Positions 26,401 to 33,758 of a stretch of 64,000 nucleotides of DNA are shown here, piece by piece. The translations under genes and the position numbers were made by a program. The stretch spans positions 65,243,122 through 65,307,121 of the forward strand of contig NC_134849.1 in NCBI RefSeq assembly GCF_965363235.1, in the 5' to 3' direction. The notes under the pieces are model-generated. The model had not been told where the DNA came from. It saw nothing but the letters and a program-made list of their open reading frames with translations, and made no database searches. How positions within the stretch are numbered: position 1 is the first letter of the stretch; every line of letters begins with the position of its first letter. This DNA comes from Mytilus galloprovincialis. Its lineage: Eukaryota > Mollusca > Bivalvia > Mytilida > Mytilidae.

Positions 26401-27364
26401 CAAAGTTTTGCTCCACATGCATTAGGAAATTATCTGTAATTGTTTATATCAATGGGTTGCAATTAGTTTGAGGTAAAACCTTAGATTAACTAAACTATGT
26501 AGTAAAAAAAAGGTGCTTTTATTGTCATTGTATGTCTTGCTTTATTTTAAATTTTCTAAAAGAAACTGATCACCAAATACATGTAGCAAATGTTTGTTTT
26601 TTTGTATAACACTTCAAAACAATGTTAAATTAACATGGAATATATAACAGTATAATTAAACAGTGTTTTAATATATTAAAAAATGTTGCTGCATATAGGT
26701 ACTATTTGAGTTGATAAATGTATGAATGCATGGGTTTTGATTTTGCTGTGAAAAATATGTTTAAGTAGGGATTTCACAATTCTTTCTGAAACCAATGAGA
26801 AACAAGATTAGAATGTTCCTTTAAAACCACATGGTCAATGTTTTGAGTTATCCAAGTTACAAGAAAAAATACTGTATAACTGGTTAATTTGTAAGCTGTA
26901 ATTATTTTCACTTATTGTATTCAGTACATCGATTAAAAAAAAATACCCCAAAAGATAATGGACCTTCCAATGCACTTCTATTAAATGGTAAATATATATT
27001 TTTAATACTGATATGATTAAATATAACATTATACAATTAGAAAATAAATTGAGGGAACTTTTTACATTTAACAGGTCAGAGGATCACAAGTAACTGGATA
27101 AATTTAGATATAGATGAAGAAAAGAAGGACACCAATGTCAGCATGAAGAATGTTCTTCAGGCATTTGTTGGAAGTGAGGGTCTACCAACAGACATAGACT
27201 TTGGTATAATAGAGTTTGATCACCAGAGTGAAAATCTGTCATCAGTTAACACATGTGCTCCATCAATCACAATAAGACAGATCTCTCAAAATCAAAATTA
27301 CCAAACATTGGAGAATCATCTACTGAACATCATAGTGGGGACTGATGGATTTGACATGAAATGA
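11388..27364 (+). CDS. HECT E3 ubiquitin ligase with two UBZ4-like C2HC zinc fingers (13 exons)
   Basis: Exons: 11388-11451, 13165-13448, 13781-14101, 14699-14773, 16466-16537, 17623-17640, 17720-17815, 18962-19002, 20563-20697, 22467-22914, 24250-24427, 25348-25542, 27075-27364. All borders are GT..AG, and the sum (2217 nt) keeps one frame for 738 residues. Order: residues 1-116 polar and basic (GRGRG); 117-223 a compact domain often found ahead of HECT in aquatic animals; finger 1 C230-C233-H245-C249; finger 2 C329-C332-H344-C348, both C-x2-C-x11-H-x3-C as in Rad18-type UBZ; HECT from about 370 to the end. The C-lobe has the catalytic-site match NTCAPSIT (Cys703) and Phe four residues from the C-terminus. 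HECT enzymes take ubiquitin from E2 onto this Cys and pass it to substrates; UBZ fingers bind ubiquitin. Databases often label relatives G2/M-phase-specific E3 ligase-like from the HECT match alone. ATG 11388 follows an acceptor-like AG, so a 5' exon may be missing. AATAAA at 28455-28460 is a possible poly(A) signal. Confidence 0.85.
12075..12190. mobile_element. 116-bp MITE-like element with GACAACnGAGTTGACG ends and a tRNA-like T-arm
   Basis: Ends are inverted repeats matching 15 of 16 bp. Inside is GTGGG-TTCGATT-CCCAC, which has the stem, 7-nt loop and B-box sequence of a tRNA T-arm, then GGTGCAAAGCGGGCAG and GCTTAGTGGCCCC. A second copy (37658-37767, opposite strand) keeps all three parts. 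No acceptor-stem partner exists, so it is not a tRNA gene. It lies in HECT intron 1. Confidence 0.75.
12245..12605. repeat. GC-richer tandem repeat, about 107-bp period
   Basis: GGTCTCTC occurs at 12342, 12449 and 12555 (spacings 107 and 106). Each unit has CGAGGGCAGCAAA-like, ACCCTTGGTAAA-like, TTTACGTGGG and GTTAGACGCGGGC-like words. A weaker unit precedes 12342. It lies in HECT intron 1. Confidence 0.85.
13165..13448 (+). CDS. HECT gene exon 2, disordered basic region
   Basis: Acceptor TATTATTGTAG|GTGAGG and donor TCT|GTACGT. The product is rich in Ser, Thr, Asn and Pro with a GRGRG basic patch, then a short conserved-looking piece (WTHKFICLSSKDS) that continues directly into exon 3 in phase 0. 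Confidence 0.8.
13781..14101 (+). CDS. HECT gene exon 3, N-terminal globular domain
   Basis: 107 codons in phase 0 (TTACTTTTAG|GAAATC, AAA|GTAATT). It encodes a folded-looking domain with EKRTLFEAGLGERKL, PKLKGCGGIELLR and CFIRPIQ. I recognise this block from HECT-containing proteins of fish and invertebrates, but know no name for it. Confidence 0.85.
14140..14470. repeat. degenerate dispersed repeat in HECT intron 3
   Basis: Two similar stretches (about 14200-14320 and 14340-14450) share TTAAGATCCATTTCTCAGAT-type and TTCACTATTAAT words. The same style of sequence is common in mussel introns. Borders are uncertain. Confidence 0.4.
14699..14773 (+). CDS. HECT gene exon 4, UBZ-like finger 1
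   Basis: 25 codons (ATTAACAG|ACAATG, GAGAG|GTTTGT with the cut after GAG). It supplies C-x2-C-x11-H of the first finger; the last Cys is the first codon of exon 5 (16466-16537). An intron directly before a zinc ligand is a good internal check on the model. Confidence 0.8.
15400..16225 (+). repeat. dispersed repeat family E, copy 1 (internal tandem units)
   Basis: Repeats of TGACCTCATTTTCATGGTTC, GGTTAAGTTTTGGTGGTCAA and ACTATAAGCAATAGGTC words at about 140-bp spacing, ending GACTATCAACATAATATCAA-TAGTAAAGAA. A second copy in the same orientation is at 34815-35695. Located in HECT intron 4. Confidence 0.85.
16228..16385 (-). repeat. dispersed repeat family A, fragment
   Basis: Reverse complement of part of the copy at 9012-9500 (AATTGTTTTACATGGTCATTTT, TGTTGAAGGCCGTACGGTTA). 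A further small reversed fragment is at about 15327-15375. Located in HECT intron 4. Confidence 0.8.
16466..16537 (+). CDS. HECT gene exon 5
   Basis: 24 codons, acceptor CTTTTAG|TGTGGA and donor CAG|GTAAAC, phase 0. The first codon (TGT) completes the first zinc finger; the rest is an acidic linker. Confidence 0.75.
17011..17165. repeat. long near-perfect hairpin (foldback)
   Basis: AATGACTGTAATATTTTTTC...GGTGCACACTG is mirrored by CAGTGTGCACC...GAAAAAATATTACAGTCATT with few mismatches, giving arms of about 70 bp around a loop of about 15 nt (ACCCGCTACGCACG). The adjoining stretch from about 16880 (CGCGTCTTCTCATTGGCT) probably belongs to the same element. It lies in HECT intron 5. Confidence 0.9.
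17623..17815 (+). CDS. HECT gene exons 6 (18-nt micro-exon, 17623-17640) and 7 (17720-17815)
   Basis: Exon 6 is GAACTAGAAAATGCTTCA between CTTTAACAG and GTAATA; leaving it out does not break the frame, so it could be optional. Exon 7 runs from TTTTTCAG|TGCCTT to CTACCA|GTATGC; an alternative donor CAG|GTTTCT lies 15 nt earlier in the same phase. Both encode a polar linker. Confidence 0.55.
18085..18800 (+). repeat. dispersed repeat family F, copy 1
   Basis: AATTAGTAATTTTAAG-AAATTTTGCAG, ATTATCTTGAATATT and AAGGAGTTATTGCC words occur in the same order at 21525-22200 and 25610-25960. It appears as two diverged units of about 370 bp. In HECT intron 7. Confidence 0.75.
18962..19002 (+). CDS. HECT gene exon 8
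   Basis: 41 nt between CTTTTAAACAG and AA|GTACGC, ending in phase 2. It encodes a short His/Gln/Asn-rich linker; its phase is required to enter exon 9 correctly. Confidence 0.65.
20178..20240 (-). repeat. dispersed repeat family H, fragment
   Basis: GGAAATGGGGAATGT-TCAAAGAGAC and CCATAGAGCAGACAACAGCA match the reversed family H copy at 37892-38035. Another fragment (TTGAGAATGGAAATGGGGAA) lies at about 24594-24650. Confidence 0.75.
20563..20697 (+). CDS. HECT gene exon 9, UBZ-like finger 2
   Basis: Acceptor ATATTTACAG|GGGCTA and donor CCAG|GTACCG. Encodes YCPICLQMFPDAYIETHASVC, a C-x2-C-x11-H-x3-C finger with the hydrophobic pattern of UBZ4, then a linker into the HECT domain. Confidence 0.85.
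21165..21504 (-). repeat. dispersed repeat family A, reversed near full-length copy
   Basis: Runs CTGTTATACCACTGTCCCAG, CCTGTCCCAAGTTAGGAGCT, TTTATGTGTTACATATTTGT, TGTTGAAGGCTGTACAGTTA and GGAGAGTTGTCTCATTAGCA, i.e. the 9012-9500 copy read backwards. In HECT intron 9. Confidence 0.85.
21525..22200 (+). repeat. dispersed repeat family F, copy 2
   Basis: Longest clear copy: TTCTCCTCTGAAACTACTGG, CCAAGATGGCTACCATGGCT, CAACCTGTTGTTGGGTTGCT and CCCTTAAGGAGTTATTGCTC. In HECT intron 9, about 270 bp before the N-lobe exon. Confidence 0.8.
22467..22914 (+). CDS. HECT gene exon 10, HECT N-lobe
   Basis: 149 codons. Contains the hallmark N-lobe sequence IDFIGEEGVDAGGPCREFF followed by GRMSSLAIINGHPGP, where the family usually has F.G.....A......D. 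Acceptor TTTAG|ATCATT and donor GAG|GTAAGA. It is the largest exon and the most secure part of the gene. Confidence 0.95.
23320..23740 (+). repeat. probable dispersed repeat (family G)
   Basis: AGTGAAGGGGCCATTAAGTT, TATGACACTTATACACAATG and TTGAATTTTGGTGGCATCAC are words I associate with mussel dispersed repeats. Only one copy is present in the window, so the call rests on recognition alone. In HECT intron 10. Confidence 0.45.
24250..24427 (+). CDS. HECT gene exon 11
   Basis: Acceptor CATTATAG|ATTGAT, donor GAGG|GTAAAT, phase 1. Helical HECT N-lobe segment (CSGFRKALNQDTKEEAVRAM) with the HFIFFKWLPSLLQFIEG stretch that leads toward the C-lobe in this family. Confidence 0.85.
25348..25542 (+). 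CDS. HECT gene exon 12
   Basis: Acceptor TTTTTTCAG|GTTTTA, donor GAAC|GTAAGT. Encodes GFKLLGVLELCRKHP and a Lys/Glu-rich loop, then VYNFGQFLKKVE. It joins N-lobe to C-lobe. Confidence 0.85.
25610..25960 (+). repeat. dispersed repeat family F, copy 3
   Basis: Shortened copy with CCACCATGGCTAAAAATG, GAAATTTTCAGACAAATAGA and TTATCTTGAATATTATTATA. In HECT intron 12. Confidence 0.75.
26062..26076. repeat. poly(G) run
   Basis: Fifteen consecutive G residues in HECT intron 12. Length is likely to be variable or poorly sequenced. Confidence 0.9.
27075..27364 (+). CDS. HECT gene exon 13, catalytic C-lobe and stop
   Basis: Acceptor CATTTAACAG|GTCAGA; stop TGA at 27362-27364. The C-lobe has a FVGSEGLP-type motif, then NTCAPSITIRQ at the position of the ubiquitin-accepting Cys, then LENHLLNII and a GFDMK tail with the conserved Phe at position -4. 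The family usually has a Leu/Pro-rich tract after the Cys; here it is SITIRQ, so activity should be tested rather than assumed. Confidence 0.9.
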
Positions 27365-27398
27365 TAATTTTAATTTAAATTTATACTAACTATATTTA

Positions 27399-28343
27399 TG
27401 GCAAGCCGTTTTACTATTTATACGAATTTCAAGATATCTCCTATTATATATAAGATATCTTATATAATATATAAGATATCTCCTTTAATATATAAGATAT
27501 CTTATATAATTTCATTTTTATAAGATATCTAGATATCTCCTAAAGTTTATAAGATATCTCCTAAAGTTTATAAGATATCTCCTAAAGTTTATAAGATATC
27601 TTATATACTTTATAAGATATCTTATATAGTTTATAAGATATCTTATATACTTTATAAGATATCTCCTAAAGTTTATAAGATATCTTATAAAGTATATGAG
27701 ATATCTTATAAACAACTTTTATATAAGATATCTTATATAGTTTATAACATATCTTATATAGTTTATAAGATATCTTATATAGTGTATGAGATATCTTATA
27801 AAGACAATTATATAAGATATCTGATAAACTATATAAGATATCTTATAAACTATATAAGATATCTTATAAACTGTATAAGATATCTTATAAACTTTATGAG
27901 ATATCTTATAAACTTTAGGAGATATCTTACAAACTTTATGAGATATCTTATAAACTATATAAGATATTTTGTATAATATATAAGATATCTTATATAATTT
28001 CATTTTTATGAGATATCTTATATATTTTATAAGATATCTTATAAAGTATATGAGATATTTTATAAAGAATTTGTATATAAGATGTCTTATATAGTTTATA
28101 AGATATCTTATATAGTTTATAAGATATCTTATATAGTTTATAAGTTTATGAAATATTTTATAAAGACAATTATATAAGATATCTGATAAATTATATGAGA
28201 TATCTTATAAATTATATGAGATATCTTATAAACTATATAAGATATCTTATAAACTATATAAGAGATCTTATAAACTATATAAGATATCTTATAAAGTTTA
28301 TGAGATATCTTGAAGTAAGAATAAATAGCAAAACGGCTTGCCA
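27399..28343. mobile_element. TA-flanked MITE-like element filled with palindromic minisatellite
   Basis: Ends TGGCAAGCCGTTTTACTATT and its reverse-complement partner (one mismatch in the first 20 bp) are flanked by TA on both sides, as for Tc1/mariner-type insertions. Between them, 27433-28315 consists of about 40 units of roughly 21 bp, each centred on the palindrome AAGATATCTT. The units run in one orientation (AGTTTATAAGATATCT) then the reverse (AAACTATATAAGATAT), and this forward-reverse block occurs twice, so the element can fold into nested hairpins. It starts 34 bp after the HECT stop codon and would be in the 3' UTR if the AATAAA at 28455 is used. Long open frames on both strands are products of the repeat. 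Confidence 0.85.
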
Positions 28344-29185
28344 TATATATTTGCTGTTTCTCAGAAAGATTTTGGATTACATTAGGGCAAAGTTAATAAT
28401 AATGGTCCACATCTAAAATTTTGCAGCTTAATACACCCACAGTGGTTGAACTGTAATAAACATGATAAATGTGGCAAGCATATACACTGCATTCAAGCTT
28501 GATACCGCTCTGATTTTGAATTGGGATTATATATTTGACACAACACTGACGAACTGAATGTTGCCAAGGGATTGTTTTATCCAGGCATATAAGAGTTTTG
28601 TGAATGAAAAAAAATAAAAAATGGTTAAATCATATAACTTAAACTAGCACTAAGAAAAACAAGCATTTTGGAGATTCCTTTTATCAAGCTAAACAATTAA
28701 TGTCAAGTTTCATTGAAATACAATGGCTTAGAAGCTAAACTTGAGGAATTTACATTAATTTCAATGGTTCAAGTCCTGAATCTCTGAATCAGCATATTTA
28801 AAAAAATATTTGAAAAGATTAAAAAATAAAAACTTTATTTCATTCATTCAAACAATCCTAGTTATAATGTGTTTTTGGGCATTGTCTCTTCTGAACAATG
28901 TTAAAAGAACAGTTGTGAATTGTTTGATTTTTTTCCTTATGAACCATAATCTTTTTCAATTTTGATATGATAAATAAAGGTGAGGTTGATATTGACAATT
29001 TTTTCTTTCAACTTTCAGAAGATTGTAGTTGAAAAATTTAAAAAATAGCATCCTTCTTTCTGTTGCAATTTATTTTAACAAGTACATTTCAAACTGATTT
29101 TTTTAATTTTATGTGTTGCTACTGATGCTTGAATTGAGGTCAATTAGACAGTTTTCACTTTATTGAAGATAATTTTTAAACAAGA
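28344..29185. other. AT-rich, possible HECT 3' UTR
   Basis: AATAAA at 28455-28460 is the first poly(A)-like signal outside the inserted element; others follow at about 28970. Otherwise nothing is recognised. Confidence 0.4.
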
Positions 29186-29760
29186 GGCTGTCACAACGAC
29201 AGAAAACCGGATTTATTAACATTTATTTGTGTCCTGGCAATATCACAAGAACCATTACTGATGAATGGTGAAAGTGAAAATTGTCAATATCAATTTTGAC
29301 CTCCATTTTGTAGTCAGTATCAACATAATAAAATTTGAAAAGCTTAGATTGAATGGTTCATGAGTAAATGCAACAACGTGAATGGAAACGCCATTTTATG
29401 ATCTTTCAAGAACCATAACTCCGTTATAATGGTAAAAGTCAAAATCGTCATTATTAAACTTGACCTCTATTTTGTCATCAGTAACAACATATAAAAATTT
29501 CAAAAGCTTTGGTTGAATGGTTCATGAGAAAATGCACGGACATGACTGGAAACTCCATTTTTCAATCTTTCAAGAACCATAACTCCTGAACCATAAAAGT
29601 CAAAATCGTCATTATTGAACTTGACCTTTGTTTAGTTGTCAGTATCAACATATTAAAATTTTTAAAGCTTGGTTAAACGGTTCATGAGTTAATGCACGGA
29701 CAACATTTGATTGCCGCCCGCCCGCCGTACATCCCCATATCAATAACCGACATTTTTGTC
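29186..29760. repeat. tandem repeat, about 163-bp period
   Basis: CAAGAACCATWACT occurs at about 29247, 29409 and 29571. Each unit continues with CAAAATCGTCATTATT-ACTTGACCT and GGTTCATGAG-AATGCACGGAC. Three units plus a terminal CCGCCCGCCCGCCG stretch. Confidence 0.85.
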
Positions 29761-31939
29761 ACAAAAATACGGTTTAAAAGGGTTAAAATGGCATCCAAAT
29801 AGCCCTGTTTTTGACAAGCCTGCTAAAAAAGAAAGCCTGACATAGAGATAGTGATCTGTAAACTATGCAATTTATAATCTTTAATCACAATCCAAATTCA
29901 GAGTTGTATCAAGTGAGTATTGATGTGTTAATTATTAAATAGAGGATTAAGGAGGGACTTGTATCATTATGGGTAACTTATAGTTAAATGCAGTATTCTA
30001 ATACAGCTAAATACTGTTCACACTTCTTTGTGTTCCCCCTTTTTCACTTTTCCTGAAAGTTTGAACAGACACTAACAACAACTGACAATTAAGATTACAA
30101 TTAAAGTTGAATCAGATCTAGAGTTGCTGCCATTTAAAAAAGTGTTATTTCTGAGAAAATATAATAGAATTGAAATATTTTTATTTCACCAGACAATATT
30201 TTTCCTCAAATACTTGTATCTGCATATGTCATATATAGTAATTAGGACATATATTTGCAGCCCCCTATGTAATGGAGTATAGACATGGCTTGGTGCCCTT
30301 GTAGGTAATAGTTAAAGTTTTTTGTCAAGGAACTATTTAAAGAAGTTGAAGTCCAATCAACTCAAATCTTTGTAAACATGTTTCCTAGGATATGATCTTT
30401 CTACTTTGAATTAGATTTTTTACCACAATTTTACGGTTGACTAAACAGAAAATAATATATTGATTGGGACATCCGTGTACTTTGGACACATTCTTGTTAA
30501 AGTTGTGTTTTTACAGGGTCAAATATGTATATATATATAACATGTATATACATGTATTATATATTTATAAATATATTATAGATCATTATTTCAGAAATTT
30601 AAAGCTGGATACATTTTAAAAATTTTGATTTTTATCAATTTAAACTATATTTTTATTAAAGAAAAGATCAATCATAATTATTCACAGCATTGAATAATCT
30701 CTTTTTTCAATCTTTCATGAAATAGTTTAGTTATTACATTATCACAACTTTAATGATCCACATACAAAGGGTATGAAATATATTCTGCTTATCGATTAAT
30801 TCATTTGAGGAGAAATATGTAAAATAGAAGTAAAGCTAGTGATGTCCTTGAGAGTTGGTAAGAATAAGGTATTACTTTTTTTCGGATGCTAATCATTGTT
30901 TGTGTAAGTTTAGTTGTTTGAATATATATAGCCAAGACATGTTTTATTGTGTGTCAGGTTATAGAGAATTGATAATCATATATTTGATGTTTAGTTGTTA
31001 AAGTACAGAATTTTTTTTTGTTATGTATAGTTTAATGTACAGTAGTGCAAAGTTTGAAATGAAATATTATTGGCTTTAAGCAATATTGGAATAAATCTGT
31101 TTAAAAAAAAGAAACCTCCTTTTTCAAAGAGGATGTCTAGTAATATTGCCTTATGAATGACAGGTCACGGTTCTTATGTATTCTCTATCATTTAACAATG
31201 TTATGGTTACTGCATCTAATTTTGATATACCATAAACTGATGTTTTGTACCTCACTTATGAAAATTAGGTACATGATTGTTAGTGCACCATGATTGTTCG
31301 AGCACCTGATTTTGATACTAAGCAATTTTCTCTGTTGTTGTCTACAGTGTTAGAACAATATAAACTGTTCTTATAGAGATATGTTTAAACTTTTTGTTTC
31401 AGCTTTATATCTATATATGTAATAAAAGTATACATGTATAAATTTATAATTTTTATTTCAAGCAGATAATCCCATTAGTTGAAAATATTATAATGATATG
31501 TACACAATATAGAATGGTTTACAGATATCAATAAAAAAGCATATTAATAATATATTATTCATTGCACTTATAAAAATTATTTATTATTTTAATTTTAAAA
31601 ATACAAGTGTATTATTCATCTGTACTTCATTTGGTATTTAAACTGTTTTATATTTTAGAAAAAAGAATATTTTAGTGTTTTCTGTAAAAAAAAAATGAGG
31701 AGGGAGATTTTATAGGTTTTCATCTGCTGAATGTACATTATAATTTTGATAATCAGTAAAATGATTGTTTTCTTGTAAAAAGTTATGAACCGTATCCTTT
31801 TATGATTGCAATACAAGTAAAGGGTTTCAATATTAAATTAATATTTACCATTTTTAACCAGTTTAAACTTTTAAACAATAAACTGAAGGATGTCATTATA
31901 TTAGCTTCTTTTAGAACCCAAGCAGATTTCTTTAATAAT
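29761..31939. other. AT-rich, no gene seen
   Basis: No supported exon or bounded element. Several (AT)n tracts (about 30520-30580). Confidence 0.5.
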
Positions 31940-32091
31940 TTAAGGTGGTACCTAACACTACAGGAAGGTAACTCTGTAAAATCAGATAAACGTTTTAATT
32001 ATGTTGCATTGTTAAGGAAATAGTAGCTTCTTTATAATCAAAATGAGTGTTTGTCAAATTGATTTCAGTGAAAGTGGGGGTACCACCTTAA
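31940..32091. mobile_element. 152-bp MITE with TTAAGGTGGTACC ends
   Basis: Left end TTAAGGTGGTACC is exactly mirrored by GGTACCACCTTAA. I recognise this as a common short mussel element. It abuts, and seems to have truncated, the LINE fragment at 32092-32461. The ATT/TAA flanks leave the target duplication ambiguous (TTAA or TA). Confidence 0.85.
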
Positions 32092-32461
32092 TAGTGTTTG
32101 TATTCAATTTTTCATAACAACTTCCCCATATGTTGCAAGTGTAATCAAGCAATGGTTGAATATTAGCATTAAAATAAATTATATGTACATGCATAGGTAA
32201 ATCCTTCCTTATCTTTTCTAATAAGTTCATTCCATTTGATATTGTACACAACATTTTTATCAATTTCCATATATTCCAATTTAGTTTTTTGTTGATATAT
32301 TCACCAAGAAGTTTTCCATTATCTATGGTCTTTATATTCTTATCTGAAACATCTAAGATTCATATGCATATAAAACTTTTAATGATTTTTTCTATGTACA
32401 GTGGTAAATCATTTATGTAAAATAAATTACAGAGGGCCAAGGATAGAGCTTGTGGTACACC
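32092..32461 (-). pseudogene. degenerate LINE reverse-transcriptase fragment
   Basis: Read on the minus strand from 32461: GVPQALSLALCN then YINDLP, a decayed form of the GVPQGS..GP....YINDLP block of non-LTR reverse transcriptases, followed by an in-frame stop and a deletion where the YxDD box should be. A second frame then gives NGKLLGEYINKKLNW and KIRKDLPMH....FNANIQPLLDYTCNIWGS, matching the thumb region of such enzymes. At least one stop, one deletion and truncation by the MITE at 32091 show it is dead. The clade cannot be fixed from this piece. Confidence 0.8.
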
Positions 32462-33560
32462 AGTTTATTTTACCACATTTGATGCATTGATGTTATAAAT
32501 ACATTTATTTCCTAATAAAGAGTATTTTACTGTTTTATAATATTTCTATATTATTTGCTATTTTTCTGCCATTTTTTGTTCCATGGTCTATTGCACTGGA
32601 AGTTATTGTTCTATTGCACCTGTGTGCAGTCTATTGCACTGACCTGTTATGACCTCTTATTCTGAAATCTGATTAGTTGAAAGGTATTCATGTTGTCCAA
32701 TCAAATTGGGTTTGTTAAAGGTCTTGGACTTGTTGATTTGTCAAAAATCTCTTAATGAGCATCTTGCATCTTTTTTTTATATAGGTATTCTATATCAAGA
32801 TCTCCAATACCTTTTGATTACAAGGTCAAAAGTCAATGTCACAGTGAGAATTACTGAATAGAATTTTAACTAAGTTTGGAACAATAGTTACTATGAGATC
32901 CCACACAAGTTTTGTTACTTTGTTCCATTTTGACATAAAACATGGCCACCAGGGGACTTTGCAGATTCAGTTTGGTCAATTTTCCAGATGTTTCTTCTCA
33001 AGGAGCAAAACCAATGAAGTTAAAGTAAGAAAATACATATGTTTCATGATGCTGAACAAAATTTATTATTTTTGAGCTGTTAAACAATTTCAATTTTTGC
33101 ACTGAAACTTAAAAGGTAAACCACATTTTCATCTTCGTTTGATCAAATTGATCAAACTTTGTAAATGTGATCAAAATAATATCATACACAAGCATTTACA
33201 ATAATGTTGCTGATTGGTAAATAAAAGTTGCCACTTTGAAGATAATGATTGATCAATTTTCAAGAATTAACATCCCTGAACTCCTCATTGACAAAGGGAT
33301 TCACTCGAAATTTAATGTTAAACAGTTAGTGTTGTTTTTAGCAAAACAAAAATTTACAATGGTTGCCAACTTTTGCACTGAGAAACAAAATGTATAATGT
33401 CACAATGGATACTTTTACAGTTCTATTGCAACTAAACTTCCTGTTTACTGAGGACCTAAATGTAGCATGTAAGATATCACTGGTGAGAGTTGGCTCACAT
33501 ATTTCTTCTTAATTTTTAACACAGCACTTCAAGTTGAAATTTTATGACTTAGTTGTCCTT
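32462..33560. other. no gene seen
   Basis: TCTATTGCACTG-like words recur at about 32587, 32610 and 32630. Otherwise AT-rich with nothing recognisable. Confidence 0.45.
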
Positions 33561-33758
33561 TTACAGATTTATCAAAAGATTTATCACATTTACAAACAAA
33601 TTTATGCAACTGTTCGGGTCTTTATCTGTATTTTCCTCAATCAAACGCATGCACTCTTCAGGTAATGGGATGTTGTTTAAAGGTATGTCCACTGAATCAA
33701 ACTCATGTCCAACTGGGCCATCATAATCAATCCCGTAAGTTTCTAATTCCAAATTTGC
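33561..33758 (-). CDS. integrase gene exon 4 (C-terminus)
   Basis: Acceptor TTTTTTGTAG|GCAAAT, phase 0, stop TAA at 33563-33561. Encodes an acidic tail ([28 protein letters not shown]). An ordinary ending for the family as far as I can judge. Confidence 0.85.
   Translation of the reverse strand, partial: ANLELETYGIDYDGPVGHEFDSVDIPLNNIPLPEECMRLIEENTDKDPNSCINLFVNVINLLINL

Noticed and set aside
27433..28315. CRISPR-like regular repeat array
   Set aside because: There are no unique spacers, the units are palindromic and drift gradually, and the genome is eukaryotic.
27518..28416. Several open frames of 60-95 codons (YKISYIVYKI / RYLINYIRYL) on both strands
   Set aside because: They are products of the palindromic 21-bp minisatellite and mirror each other between strands; not proteins.
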